Source: Cryptomeria japonica
Taxonomy: Eukaryota; Streptophyta; Pinopsida; Cupressales; Cupressaceae
Direction of reading: 5' to 3'
Assembly: GCF_030272615.1 (NCBI RefSeq)
Contig: NC_081413.1
Span: 100,410,239-100,474,238, forward strand
Length of the DNA: 64,000 bases
Part shown: one piece after another, positions 1 through 12,146 of the stretch
Layout of the letters: each line of letters starts with the position of its first letter
How positions within the stretch are numbered: the stretch's first letter is position 1
Position numbers and translations under genes: made by a program
Notes under the pieces: generated by a model
Told to the model about the DNA's origin: nothing
Databases searched by the model: none
The model's input: only the letters and a program-made list of their open reading frames with translations

Positions 1-99
1 ATACATAACGTCATACAGGCCTGTCGCTACAATGCAATCCACCTTGGCCTCTATCAAGTGATCGCGCAACACTTGTGTCATAGGATGTCTCTCATGCAT
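1..99 (-). pseudogene. N-terminal fragment of an antisense PMD-like ORF in element J
   Basis: Read on the minus strand, 33 clean codons start with ATG at 99 and run off the left edge. A stop lies eight codons upstream of the ATG. The residues (HERHPMTQVL, then CIVATGLYDV) line up with the N-terminus of the antisense PMD ORF of element A (REHWPTTMSL, then VLATLGFHYV). The position between pol and the 3' LTR, on the opposite strand, is also the same. The homology is inferred from this short stretch only. Confidence 0.4.
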
Positions 100-1219
100 C
101 CGTAAGATGCGTAGATCCTCCTACACACATGCATCAACCATCATCATCTATTATTTTATTTCAAACTTTCTTAAGTTTAAACCTAGACTATCAACAAAGA
201 CTTTAATCAAGTATCTTCGGGTCTCAACAGGTAAGCAATCATGACACACCTAGAATTCAATAGACATTTATCCTAATGACCTAAGTCTCATCAAGGCTGC
301 TATGGTTCAAAAAAACTCTCACTGCACATCTCCATCCATCCATCATTGGGATCAGGAGATCCTTTTTCAAACACACTGGGGCATCTATCTTCCTACACAT
401 CAACACTATTTTGAATACAACAGCGCTACTACTATATCAAAAGCACTAAATCAACTATTCAATAGCGCTAAACCAACAATAGTGCTACATTGACTATACC
501 ATAGTGCTACTTAACAACAATAGTGCTCAATCAACTGCTCAATAGCGCTACAAAAACAAAAGCGCTAAAACAGCTACACCATAATGCAACTTTTGCCAAA
601 AGCACTGAAACCACTATGCAATAGCGCTAATTAAATTGACAACAACGCCAAAACATAGTTTTAGCGCTATTATATTGACTCAACTTGGACTAAGCAAAAA
701 ACATATCAAAAATGCACAAAAATAAAAAATTCAAATTCACATACCATCGGTCCGTAGTCGTCTAGCCGCTGGAATCGTCAGACTCTCTCTATTAAGTGCT
801 CTACTATGGGAACCGACATCCTCACTGCTGTTTGCTCTTCCAAAAGGTCACTATCAGAGCTCAAATTTCACTATGGATGCAAATGCAAATGAGCTTGTTT
901 TCACCCCTTTCTCCCCATATATACCCTTCGTCATAACCTTAATTTTCCCCCTCTGACTGCCGTGGTCCCCATGAACTTCCCGAGCCTCCCATTTCTTCAT
1001 TTATCTCCGATTTCTTCTATTTTTCACCAATGTTGCTAAAATATTCTCTTCTACCATCCTGCCAATTTTCATCATTTTTCGAGAGATCGCTCGATTTTTT
1101 GAAATTTCTCAGCCCATCTCTTGAGGGGGGCATACCACCCATTAAATTAATATTTTATGGGGTATTTGTTCACACCTATTTTTCTTTCTTTGAAACGACA
1201 CGATAAACCGCACCGTCTC
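100..1219 (+). other. Non-coding 3' internal region of element J
   Basis: No supportable sense gene. It contains the AGCGCT array (418-672), an AT-rich stretch, a segment around 745-800 that resembles 58120-58180 of element A (the stretch upstream of A's antisense ORF), and a G-run with GCATAC at about 1123-1135, a landmark seen before the polypurine tract in A and B. The 63-codon ORF at 302-493 lies partly in the repeat array and I do not regard it as a gene. Confidence 0.6.
418..672 (+). repeat. Degenerate array of AGCGCT/AGTGCT motifs
   Basis: About 14 copies of the palindromic hexamer AGCGCT or one-base variants (AGTGCT, AGCACT) occur at roughly 15-30 bp spacing, joined by AT-rich linkers such as caactattcaat. 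Many variants differ by C-to-T or G-to-A, as expected from decay of methylated CpG. The array lies upstream of the antisense ORF start and before the polypurine tract, the same place where element A has its own CG-rich array. Confidence 0.65.
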
Positions 1220-1232
1220 AAAGAGGGGCAAA
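1220..1232 (+). other. Polypurine tract of element J
   Basis: Tract AAAGAGGGGCAAA abuts the TG that opens the 3' LTR. The same tract precedes the 3' LTRs of A (58532-58546) and B (63744-63757). It would prime plus-strand DNA synthesis. Confidence 0.75.
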
Positions 1233-1708
1233 TGTAGTCACATAAATCTGTCCATTTTAATTAAATGAATATTTGCTATTTATTTGATTAAAAATCCACT
1301 AGCCATCAGTTAATTAAAATAATATTTAATTAATTCATCTTCAAACATTCTCCTATTAATTAAATAAATTATTGAATTTATTTTAATTAATTCATTAAAC
1401 CAAATTCACAATTAATTAAATAAATAAATTCTATTTATTCAATTTAATCCTCTTTCCTCTTTTAAATAAATTAAATAAAACATTTATTTAAATCATAAAT
1501 CCCCCCCCACTTGCATTTTCCTACAAATGCAAGTTGCAACCACAAGTTGAAATAAATTAATTTTATTTTAATTAAAATCCTATTTTCCCTCACCCACAAA
1601 ACCTACTTGCAGTCCTAACCCCCTTCTAGATTCTTCTAAACCCTTCCTAATTAACCTAATCCATCCCCTAATTATTGTCACATTCCTAAGCAACTTGGAG
1701 TCACTTCT

Positions 1709-2140
1709 CAAAGACTTCAAAGTCTTTGAAAAGCATTTAATGCTTTGTGTGTTCAACAATTTAACCTCTAAAAGTCTTCTAAACCACTAATGGCTCTTAC
1801 ATGACCATTTATGGTTAACCCCTAACTCAACCCTCATATGACTCATGTTTCTCCTCAAGCATTTATTGCTTTGACCATGGTTATCCCTTTTTACCTTTGC
1901 ACAGGAGTTTATCCATTGGATAAAAGCTTTATTCTTTGAATAAATAATTTATTCACTCAACCCAACCTTGACCTTAACTCCTAAGTTAACTTTCAGGTCA
2001 TGTCAAGCATTTAATGCTTATTCCCTCTCCTCTCAACCTATCTTATATTGACACTTGTCATCCTGGGATTGGGTTGAAAGCGCTCACATGAATTGAATAT
2101 TATTCAATCCTAACCCTTGTTGAGATTACTCAATCTCAAC
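1709..2140 (+). repeat. Series of perfect short hairpins in the U3 of J's LTR
   Basis: Successive inverted repeats, arm plus loop: 1709-1728 (CAAAGACTT arms), 1730-1746 (AAAGCATT arms), 1908-1924 (TTTATCC arms), 1938-1954 (GAATAAAT arms), 2005-2019 (AAGCATT arms), 2092-2108 (ATTGAATA arms) and 2119-2140 (GTTGAGATT arms). All arms are perfect and loops are 1-4 bases. Element A's LTR has a similar series with unrelated arm sequences. Confidence 0.75.
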
Positions 2141-2161
2141 CATCCATTGCTCCATTTTTCC

Positions 2162-2169
2162 TATAAATA
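2162..2169 (+). promoter_or_regulatory. TATA box of J LTR promoter
   Basis: TATAAATA followed by gagccc. The same arrangement (TATAAATTG then gag) occurs at 43855, 59379 and 34003 in the LTRs of A and B, so this is a conserved LTR core promoter. The start site would lie some 25-35 bases downstream. Confidence 0.55.
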
Positions 2170-2662
2170 GAGCCCATTTCTTCATAATCCAGATCTTGAA
2201 AACTTGTATGCATCTAAGTTATAGAGAATTTTAGAGAGCATTTAGCATATCTTACTCACATTCACTCTTTTGGTTAAAATTAACAAATAGCATTTAGATA
2301 AATCATCCTAATTTGGTTATTAAGCTTGCATTTGCATACTTTTCATAATCATCTACAATCTTGAACCTCCATAAGCATCCATAGTGCAAAAAGCTGTTGA
2401 GAGCTACACTAATTTGGAACTTGGAGAGGAGAGGAACAAGGGAGAAGGAGCTAAGAGCATGGTAGAAGGCATTTGGAGATGTCTTCTTGCATTTATATTC
2501 ATAGTTAAATGTTTTACTTTGTTTTTAGTGTCTCTTTTGGTATGTCTGCTTAGACTAGTTTTTGGTTGATTAACACTAAACGTTTGCCTTTGTTTCTTTG
2601 TTTTGTGTGTTATACAACCACTGGTTTTAGTCTCACCTTGCCCCATTTTGCAGAGCATCACA

Positions 2663-3789
2663 TAGATCATCCAAAATGGTCATACTTAGTTAGAAGATAG
2701 TCTATAGTAGTTTGGTTGAATTGAGATATGTGGCACATGACACTAGTACTCAGATGACACCACATTGGGTCCCCTTGTCTATACTCCTCATGAAGGGTAA
2801 GGCCATTTCCAGTAGGAAGGTGTGTGGGAGACCCTTGGTCTATGGTTGGAGGTGTAGCACCCAGATGATGCTCTCCCTCTTGCAGTTGACTAGCCAAGGC
2901 TTGTGAGATAGATTCAATACTTTCCTAGCGAGTATATCTAATAAAATTTAATTTATGTGAAGATTTTTTTTCATGAATTGCAATGCAATGAAATTAAATA
3001 AAAGATTTCCTTTATTATGATTTCTAACAAAAATGCATTTTTTTTTCAAATACATATTTATGTTTTAAAAAAAAAATTATGCTTTTGCTACTGTTATGAA
3101 ATTTATCTTGTGTAAAAGTAAAAATATTTAGTTTCCTAAGAGTTAGGTTTTGGGGTTGTTATAATTTTAGTGGAAATATTTGGTGATTAGAGATCAAAGA
3201 TATTGAGGGAATTGTATTTGGGAAAACATGCCCAATACCTTGGTGATAAAATATTTCTTAGGCATTTAGTCAAGGTATTGAAGGAGGAGGTGAATGACAT
3301 GACATTAGGTGTAACTTTAAAAGTTTGCAACTTTGATTAAACGTCACATAAAAAACTTAGCAAATGTTCCAAACTTAGAATTTTTATGGAAATGTAGATT
3401 TTTAACATGAGTAGTGCATATAGAGGTCCATAATTAGGAAAAAACATTGAAATAAAAATCTATATAAATATTTCTCAAATTGGTTATAGGTAGGGACAAA
3501 AAGAGTCGAAGTGAAGAAACAAAAACAAATTCAATGAATTTTTTTTTACATAATGAGATTGAGTCCCAACAAGGTCTATCTAGGGATGTATGTCTCTTGT
3601 AAACATAATGAGAGTCCAATACACTCCAAGTTGTACAAAAATGATGACCAAAATAAAACAAGACTAACTTCATGCTTTAGAGTGACAAATAAGTTTAAAT
3701 GATTGCACAAGGAAACATAACATAGTACTTAAAAAATAAAACACAAACAAAAGACAAAAAATTAACATTTTACATATTTGATTTAAAAT
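2663..3789. other. Unassigned AT-rich stretch, probably 3' non-coding region of element I
   Basis: This lies between the end of J and the integrase C-terminus of I (minus strand), so it is most simply the 3' non-coding part of I on the minus strand. I recognise no protein in the short ORFs on either strand, including 2667-2897 minus and 3434-3673 minus. No LTR end for I could be fixed. Confidence 0.35.
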
Positions 3790-4322
3790 TATTCACATGA
3801 AATAATGCTTCAAGTGTTGACCATGAATGAAAATATCTATCAATCTCCCTAGTAATTATCCTAAATGATAAACATTGCCTCTATATATTTCCACAACTTT
3901 ATATGGCCCAAGCCATAGAGGATCAAACTTGCCATATTTTCTTTTGTTCTTGGATCTTGCATTCCACATGAGGAACATATGTCCAACTTGAAATGTTCTT
4001 TGGAGTACCTTATTATCAAACTTCTTATTTGACAAATTTGTTTCATGTGCAACCCTTCTAGTTCATCCAAATCAACTAATTCCTCCACCCTTTCAAAAAT
4101 GCATCACTTTTTGTGTCATCAATATCCTATAACAAGTAATATATAGGTTGTCACAAATTAATTATGACTTTTGCATCTATTCCATCATCAAGATAAGAAG
4201 GGTTCATGCCAAAAGCACCCTCACATTTTACAATGTTCTCCCACATCCTCCCACAATGCATATTTTAGTTTGTCATCCCATCTTTTCCCATTTAATGTCA
4301 ATGTCCTTGTGATTATCTTCAC
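3790..4322 (-). pseudogene. Ty3/gypsy integrase C-terminal part (element I, downstream half)
   Basis: Minus-strand reading across frames gives the end of an integrase: VKIITRTL and KYALWED, then the terminal module WLGPYKVVEIYRGNVYHLG and HGQHLKHYF, ending near 3790. Several stops and frameshifts break it. Its upstream half continues at 21503-21325, so the gene was split by element H. The lack of a chromodomain after the module suggests a non-chromovirus lineage, which is my inference. Confidence 0.65.
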
Positions 4323-4715
4323 GGGGTATGTGCACTAAGATGGTGAACTAAAAAGTGGCCACTAGCCAAAAAATGGCCTAAAATGGATGAAATGCGTTTG
4401 TGTTTTTGATAAATTCAAAAACTGTGTATGCATTAAGGATTGGAAAATATGAGCCAAAAAATGTACGTGTTCTTTGAATTAAAAACATGTACATGTTATT
4501 AAAAAAACAAAAAAATATACACACTTTTATGCAAAAAAACACGTATATGTTAGAGTGCATACATGTTATGGTTAGCAAGCAAAAAAAATATGTATTTTGC
4601 TTACATTAAGCTAGAAAAGAAACATGGCCTTGGATGCTAATTCTTTTAGCCTTCCCTTAGTGTTTTTTCGTCAGGATATATACATAAAATATAACATTTA
4701 AGTATCAAGTTATAT
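4323..4715 (+). repeat. Left inverted-repeat arm of element H
   Basis: Matches the reverse complement of the right arm. The clearest block contains GTTATGGTTAGCAAG, ACATGGCCTT, GATGCTAATTC and CCTTCCCTTAGT, which recur in inverse at 20290-20420. The left arm is about 700 bp shorter than the right, so one side has lost or gained sequence. Confidence 0.7.
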
Positions 4716-4803
4716 TTTCTCTTTGTCTCACTCTCTTTATCTCCCCTCTTCTTCTCTCTACCTACCTCTCTTTTCATCCCTCTCTACCACCTTCCCTCCA
4801 TAC

Positions 4804-6116
4804 TATTGAATAGAACGAAATATTGAGAGGGGGGGCTTATCAGTATTCCCACAATATCTAAAACTTTCCAAAACTTCTTAACCTTATACTGATATATCAA
4901 TTTCATCAATTAAGCTCATCAATAAGAAATAACAAATACAAAATAGAGAAACAACATAACCACAAATAGAACACCAAATTTTATACGTGGAAAACCCAAA
5001 TGGAAAAAACCATAGAGAGTGTTAGCTCTCAAGATAATATAACTAGTTATATGGTGTTTACAAAAAGGGGTGGCTCACTTCCAAATACAAAAGTGACTCA
5101 CTATCAGAATGCTCACTACAATAGATATAAATGAACTGAGGAAAGTTGCATCTCCAAATGCATGAAGTCAGTTCCAGATTAAGCTCTGATAACAACTTAC
5201 GAAACTTACAGTAGATCCGGTAAGGGATCACTGTACCACTATCCACAACTCCCTGCCTTAGATCCAGTGAGGGATTACTGCACTACTTTGCAGAAGAAAT
5301 CACTTGCAGCAGATCTGGTAAGGGATTACTGCAACATTCTTTGCACTCTGATTATGCTATATGTTTCTTCGCTCGATCATACATTTCTCACACTATAAAC
5401 TGGTTCTCTTAGTACAATTGTTTTGCTATCCACAACTCTGTCATTTGCACACTTATGGTTTTCACCTATCTCATAACCTTCGCACTCTTGACACACTACA
5501 TCACACACCTTCTATGTATATATATGTGTGTGTGTGTGTTGGTAAGCTCATACACTGAGCTGATATGTTCATCAAGCACAAATGCTTTACACAGTAATAT
5601 GCTGCTTGGATCAACATGATATCCAATAAAGCCTCAACCAAAAAAATGATAACAAAGTCGACCTTCACTTGATCACCTATATTCTTCCTTCATTCATTTC
5701 ATTTTCCAATGCATACACCTTAATTATTGGAACTAAATAAGGGTCTATTAGACCCATAGACACAAACCCATAAGTGCAAAAATCCAAGCGCAACAACACC
5801 TAACTCCAGAATGCATATACAACATATACCACAAGTACTGGAATATAAATCATGATAGATACAACAAATACAATTGATATAACTGCTACCACTAATATCG
5901 GAGCTCACACAACTGATACCGAAAGAGGATACCAAGCAAGATAAGCACAACTCAGGATTACAGAGATAAAGATCTTCCAGAAATAATTCTCGTAGATCAT
6001 CTAAGCCTTGTTGCATCACCTACTCAGCAAAGTAATACCAAAAATTCTTCCTAATAGCATACACTGGATGTGGTATGCTAACCAGGTTTGACATCAATAA
6101 CAACAATGACAATACA
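4804..6116 (-). repeat. 3' LTR of element G (main part, interrupted by the LINE)
   Basis: Aligns with 17298-18611 throughout, for example CCCACAATATCTAAAAC at the start and GACATCAATAACAACAATG at the end. The last 11 bases of the LTR (CAAGTCTAACA) lie beyond the LINE at 13866-13876. The first bases read TATTGAA instead of TGTTGAA. A TG microsatellite (about 5519-5540) also occurs in the other LTR copy. Confidence 0.88.
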
Positions 6117-6199
6117 TATAACATTTGCTTCCAAAATTCTGCAGTAACAAGGGATGGCGGAGCGAAAAGGAGCGGGAATCCCAAATTTCAAATTGGGAA

Positions 6200-7719
6200 A
6201 TGGCGGAATTCCTGGGGAAGGCGGATTTCCTGGAAACTGTTGTTCCTTTGGGATCAGATTTGGCATGCAGGCAGGAGGTTAGACATCTCAAGGGTCAGAA
6301 GAGGACAAGGAAAAAGCAAAACTGGGAGAAGAAAAAGATTCTATCCCCGAGGACCCACACGACAGAGGAAAATGGAAAAAATGGTCTTCGCTCTTTGAAG
6401 TGAAGCCGCTGGTTAAATCTAGGCTTTCGAAAGTAACGAACATTTCAGACCCCGCCTTTGGACTGGTCGCTATTTCCATTCTGGACAAAGTGGTCGATAT
6501 GACTGTAGCTAGGCTATCTATGACATTAGTGGGACGATTCTCTGGCTTTAGGCCCAACATTGATGATGTTAGGAATTTCATAAGGAGAAAATGGATGGTT
6601 AAAGGACAAGTGGAAGTGGCGGCACTGCCTAGAGGGTTTTTTACCTTAGCTTTCAACTCTAAAGAAGACATGAACAAAGCTCTCTATGAAGGCCCTTGGA
6701 TGTTTGGCAAGTCTTCCCTGGCTCTCCAGAAATGGGCCCCAAATCTCGTCCTGGATGAATCCTTCTTCGTTTTTGTGCCAGTCTGGACACGCCTCCTGGG
6801 TCTTCCGCTCGAATACTGGAATGAAAAAGTTTTCAAGGGCATTGTGAAATCCTTTAGAGAACTCTTATCGATTGACCCGATGACGGCGGCTAAATCAAGG
6901 TTAGTCTTTGCTCGCATTTGCGTAAATGTTAACCAAATGACAGATATGCCTCAATCCATAGATATCATATCTAAACGAGGCAAATGGTCCCAAGCTATTG
7001 AATATGAATCTCTACCGTTTGCCTATTTCCACTGCAAAAAATCGGGGCATTGGGCAAAATCTTGTCCGCTCAAGAAAGACAAGGAACTCAAGACTGATAG
7101 TAACACTAAGATCAAAAAGATCTGGCAAATGACAAACAAAAAAGTAGATTCATCAACATCCGAGAGTAATCAAAAAAAGGATGCAACGGAACTTATGAAT
7201 GAAGTCAAGAGGACTGGGAGTAGCAGCAATGATAAATAGGATTGTGCTTGTTCCCATGACCCACCAGAGAGCTCTAAAGAAGCAGAGCTAGGAACTAAGT
7301 TGATCAATAAAGAAAACCTAGAAGCTCAGGAGAATGAAACTGTTAGTCAAGAGAAGGAAGAAACCATTCAAGAGCAGGAGGATGGATCAGCTAGCCAGGA
7401 GAAGGAAGAATCCTATCCAGCCTCTTCACTCTCTAAATCGGACGAGGAAAACTTTAATGAAGCCCAAGACCCTTTTGATTCTGAGCCCTTACTGCTTTTA
7501 ACTAATGGAATCCCAAAGCATCTCCTCTGTAAAACCCCTACCCAAAGTGTGCATATGCTGGATGAGATTCTCTGGATACCCGAGTCGAGAGAAGGAAAAT
7601 CAAACAAGGAGGAACTCAATGGAGGAATCTCAACCAGAAGAAAGATTAAGAAAAAGGCAGATGTTGGAAGTCAAAATAAAAAGAAGGGAAGGCCATCCCT
7701 AAAACATCAAAGGGAATAG
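6200..7719 (+). pseudogene. LINE ORF1: DUF4283-like RNA-binding protein with degenerate zinc knuckle
   Basis: The ATG at 6200 (MAEFLGKADFLE) starts the frame. A frameshift near 6395 leads into the main frame, and one TAG at 7237 interrupts before the acidic C-terminal part ends at 7719. Residues from about 6520 to 6930 match the DUF4283 pattern of plant LINE ORF1 (GRFSGFRPNIDDVRNFI, ALYEGPWMFGKSSLALQKW, PVWTRLLGLPLEYW). A zinc knuckle follows at about 7018-7065, YFHCKKSGHWAKSC, where the first Cys of CX2CX4HX4C is Tyr. The C-terminal 140 residues are Glu/Lys-rich. ORF1 proteins bind LINE RNA to form the ribonucleoprotein. Confidence 0.88.
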
Positions 7720-7787
7720 GAAAGCTGGAAGAACCGTGCTGATGGAATACAATGTTCCATCGAGTCAGCCCTATCCCCAGTCAAAAT

Positions 7788-10700
7788 ATGAAGATTATAT
7801 CCTGGAATATCAGAGGGCTAAATGCCCCCCATAAGTAGGATGTGCTACAGAATGTCATCCGAGATCATAAACCAGATGTGGTCCTTGTTCAGGAAACCAA
7901 GATGTCTAAAGAAAAAGTTGAAAGGATCAGAATTTTCAAAGAAAACAGAGTCATAGGAACTAACTCGGAGGGTGCTTCTAGAGGAACTGCGATTTTTTGG
8001 AACAAAAATACTATAATAGGAAAGGAAATCATCTTCGCCTTTAATAGGAACTCAGTTTTGCTTAAGCATATTAAGGACAACTTTGTTTGGGTGTTATCTA
8101 ATGTCTACGCTCCTAATACTAAATTCGGGAGAGCTAAATTCTGGAAAAGCCTTGCTGCTGACAGACTTCAGTTTGCTGATCAAAGATGGATTATTATGGG
8201 AGACTTCAATACCCCGCTCAAAGATGAAGATAATATGAGAGGAATCCCCTCACATCTTGATGGAAAACAAGACCTTATGGATTTCATTAATGACCAAGCT
8301 CTCATTGATGTTGATCTCCAGGGCATCAATTACACCTGGACCAATAGAAGAATCAAAGCTTATTTGATTCAAGTTAGGCTTGATAGATCTTTAATTTCTC
8401 CTGACTGGCTTTCTAAGTATAGCTTCTCCCTTGGTTTTGTTATCAAAATCAGTTCAGATCATTTCCCCATCTCCTTTTCTACCAACTCTTTTTCGGCTAA
8501 GAGAAACTTCCCTTTCAGATTTGAAAAAGCTTGGCTCTCCCATCCTTCTCTGGAAGCCTGCATTACTAAATGGTGGAACTCTAAAGTGGAGGGTAAGGCT
8601 CTTTTTAGAATTGCTAAAAAGCTCAGCATCATAAAAGCCAAAATTAAAACCTGGAACAAAGAGATTTTTGGGGACATATTCAAGAACAAAACTCAAGTCA
8701 AAGCTGAATTAAAGTATGTTTAGGATAGAATCCAAGAGGTGGGGTTGACTGAAGATCTTAGGATGGTTGAAAATGATCTGTTATCTAAATACCACTCCAT
8801 CATTTCTAATGAAGAGACTTTCTGGAGACAAAGATCTAGAGCTTTGTTCCTGAAGGAAGGTGATAAAAACACCCATTTCTTTCACTTAACCGCTCTTAAG
8901 CATAGGGCAGCCAACAGAATTTCTAGACTAACTTGCAATAAAGGCGTCCTAACAGAGGATTGCGACATTAGGAAGGAAGCTCTCGAGAATTTCAGTACCT
9001 TGTTGGGTGAAGTGGATAACCTGGATTACAGTAAGCAAAATACCCTTTTACAAGCTATCCCTTCTATCCTATGGGAAGCTGACAATCGCCTCTTATCCCG
9101 TATTCCTTCTAATCTTGAAATCAGAAAGGTGGCGTTTTCCTTTCAGGGTGATAAATCCCTTGGCCCGGACGGCTTCCCCATGTTTTTCTTCCAAAAATTC
9201 TAGCACATTGTGGAGGCTGACATTTGTAATGGTGTTAAGTAATTCTTTGGCTCCAGAAGACTTCTTAAGGAACTGAACGCCACTTTCATTGTCCTTATCC
9301 CAAAGATCCCTGGAGCTGATTCTCTTAATAAGTTTAGACCCATCAGCTTGTGTAACTCTGTTTGCAAGATCCTTTCCAAGGTTTTGACTTCCAGGTTGCT
9401 AGATGTTCTCCCAAGGATTATCTCTGTCCAACAGAATGGCTTTGTCCTCGGAAGATAGATTTTGGACTCTATTATCTCTGTTCATGAAAATATCCTCTCC
9501 CTGAAAGTGGCGAGTAAACAGGGATTCTTCCTTAAGTTAGACATGGCTAAAGCTTTTGATAGAGTGAACTAGCAGTTTCTCCTCAGGATCATGAAATCAT
9601 TTGGTTTTGGCGATAAAGTTATCCAGCTCTGTTCTCAACTCATGGAAACAACCTCCTCTGCCATTATTGTTAATGGATCCCCGTCTAGTTTCTTCAAAAG
9701 CTCCAGAGGTCTCAGACAGGGAGACCCCATCTCCCCTATGCTGTTTACCATTCTTGCTAAATGCCTAGGTAGATTCATCCTTAAAAATGTGGAAGAAGGC
9801 AATCTTAAGGGGCTGAACTTTCTTTATCCAATGTTGTTTGCTCTCATGAACAATTCGTTGACGACTCTATCACCATGGGGGAAGCCACCATCTTGGAAGC
9901 CAAAAACATGAAAATCATTCTGAATATCTATGAATTTGCCTCTGGTCAAAAAATCAACTAGGATAAAAGCTCTTTGTTTTTCATCAACACCCCAACCCAA
10001 AGGCAAATTAGGATCGGTAGGATTCTTGGTTGTAACATATCTGAGTTTCCTTCTACCTATTTGGGGCTTCCTCTTTGTCTCAAGCCTGAGGATTCCTTCT
10101 GGAATAAGTTAATTGACAGACTCAACCTAAAACTCGCTGGCTAGAAAGGGGTTGTTCTTAGTCAAGCCAGTAAAGTCACTCTGCTCAAAGCCACTCTCCA
10201 AAATCTTCCTATGTATGCTCTTAGCTTGTTCAAAATCACCTCAAAGTTTGCGGAAGCTATTGAAAGAATCCAAAAAAAGTTCCTTTGGTTGGGTGTGGAA
10301 GTTAAAAACAGAATCCCCCTTATAGCCTGGAATAACATTTGTTCCCCTAAGGCCTCAAGTGGGCTGGGCTTAAGGAACATCAGTTCTATGAATAAAGCTT
10401 TACTAGCCAAGCAAATTTGGAGATTCAAAGGGGAGGAAAGGGAATGGAACTCTATTTGGAAAAACAAATATCTCTATATGCAACCTTTTGAGGAAGAATT
10501 CTTTAACAACTCTTTCTCTATTGATGGATCTGCCATTTGGAATGCAGCGCAATCTGCTAAAGGCTGGGCTACAGCTAGCAGAACCTGGAACCTTGGGGAT
10601 GGGAGGAAAATAAGATTTTGGGAAGATAGATGGATCCTAGATAAACCTCTAGAGGAAATCCCTATCCTCAAAGATTGGAAAGACAGTTTCAAATGCAGGT

Positions 10701-11968
10701 ACGGTGAAATGGTAAGAGATTACTAGATAAATGGGGACTGGATTGACTTTAGCCAGTAGTGCCCAGATCTCAAGTTCCTTCAGATTGCTCTTTCTGCTAA
10801 AATCCCTAGAGACAACAAAGATGACATTTTGATGTGGGGGAAAACTCTGGATGGGAAATACTCTTTTTCCTCTGCTATGGCTATTCATAATGTCTTGGTA
10901 GTAGCTACTCCCATCTGGGCTAAAGTTTGGAATAAGAACTTAGTTCCCAAAGTCAACATCTTCTTTTGGATTTTCATCCAAAATAAGATATTAACCCTGG
11001 ATAATCTTCATAAAAGAGGCATTATTTTTCCTAACATGTGTTCTCTTTGTTGTAGGGAAGAAGAGACAGCTTGCCATATTCTCAATCAATTCTCTTTTAG
11101 CCAAGACATCTGGAAAATCATCCTGTCCAGGTGGAACTTGAGCTGGGTCTTCCTGAAATCTTTTGGTGACACTTGGCTTCAATGGCATTGTCCTAACTCT
11201 AATCCTAAAATTATGGAGACCTGGAGACTTACTTTGCCGATTGTTATCTGGAATATATGGAAAGAGCGCAACAACAAGATTTTCAGAGATAAAAGGGCTA
11301 TTCCTGAAGTGGTTGCAGATAAAATCTTTAGGAGTATTTTTGAATGCCTCTATGGTACTAATCAGGGACTTGCTACTAAAGATGATTTCAAAGATAGCTG
11401 GAATCTTTCTACTACCACTACTAGCAAGGAGAAAGGAAGAGAAGGTCTTGTCTAGTGTTTCCCCCTGTAGGGATGGATTAAGGCTAACTTCGATGGGGCT
11501 TCTAAAGGAAATCCGGGTAAAGCTGGATATGGGGGCATTATCAGGAATTTTGCTAGAAGTTGCCTTAAGGTGGTGGCTGGTCCTCTGGAGAATCAAACTA
11601 GCCATTTTGCTGAAGCCTCCGTTGCCTTGCATACTTTAATTATAGCCAAAAATATCAATTATGATAAAATATGGCTTGAGGGGGATTCACTTAATATTAT
11701 TAAGTGCTTAAAGGGGGAATCAGAGCCTTCTTGGTCTATTGAGAATATCATCATGAAAGCTAGAGAGATTATCGCCAGTTTCAAAGAAATTATCATACAA
11801 CATGCCTTCAGAGAGCAAAACAGTGTTGTTGATTGTTTAGCGAATACTGGAGTTAACTTTGACACTCAAATGATTTGGCACAAGGATGATCTCAATTTGA
11901 ATATTAAAGAGATACTCAGAAAGAATCGTTACACGGGGAGAGAAGGACAATTAAATCATGACAAGTAA
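7788..11968 (+). pseudogene. LINE ORF2: APE endonuclease, reverse transcriptase, zf-RVT and RNase H
   Basis: Starts MKIISWNIRGLN at 7788. Domains in order: APE endonuclease (QETK near 7890, GDFN near 8200, SDH near 8455); reverse transcriptase from about 9150 (GPDGF, FRPISLCN, LDMAKAFDRVN, RQGDPISPMLF) with catalytic FVDD at 9854-9865 in place of the usual FADD; zf-RVT region (CSLCCREEETACHIL, about 11040-11085); and RNase H from about 11470 (FDGASKGNPG, HFAEA, EGDS). One frameshift near 9840 moves frame 0 to frame 2, and about ten in-frame stops (mostly TAG) break it. The C-terminal RNase H is typical of plant L1 elements. Confidence 0.92.
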
Positions 11969-12146
11969 AAAGCATCATTTACGCCTTGCTGGAAAGGCCA
12001 TCATTACTTGGCACTACAATAGATCTCCTACTATCTCCAATAAATCGCTGCACGCTTTGTGGGTTACTTAGAGTGGAAATTTGAGTTGCATCAGGAAAGA
12101 AGGTCTCAATTTGCAAAGAAATAGAGCCGATAGCCTGCATTAAAAA

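Larger units (their letters stand above)
1..2662 (+). mobile_element. Element J: 3' end of a Tat-type Ty3/gypsy retrotransposon
   Basis: Only the 3' end lies in the window. In order it holds the start of an antisense ORF (1-99, minus), a non-coding stretch with an AGCGCT repeat array, a polypurine tract (1220-1232) and a 3' LTR beginning TGTAGTCACA at 1233. The end of the internal region resembles that of element A: both have a G-run followed by GCATAC shortly before an identical AAGAGGGGCAAA tract, and LTRs starting TGTAG-CAC. This places J in the same family group as A and B. The exact 3' end (about 2660-2665) is inferred, because the second LTR and the left TSD are outside the window. Confidence 0.7.
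1233..2662 (+). repeat. 3' LTR of element J
   Basis: It starts TGTAGTCACATAAATC directly after the polypurine tract. The sequence is AT-rich at the 5' side, then holds a run of short perfect hairpins (1709-2140), a TATA box (2162) and a transcribed-looking 3' part. The end is placed near GCATCACA at about 2660-2665 by eye. The 61-codon ORF at 2384-2569 lies inside the LTR and is not treated as a gene. Confidence 0.65.

Noticed and set aside
2667-2906. Overlapping ORFs of 64 and 76 codons on opposite strands
   Set aside because: No motif, no conservation evidence, and within a decayed retroelement flank.
6078-6677. Minus-strand ORFs opposite LINE ORF1
   Set aside because: Shadows of the DUF4283-like ORF1 in the sense strand.
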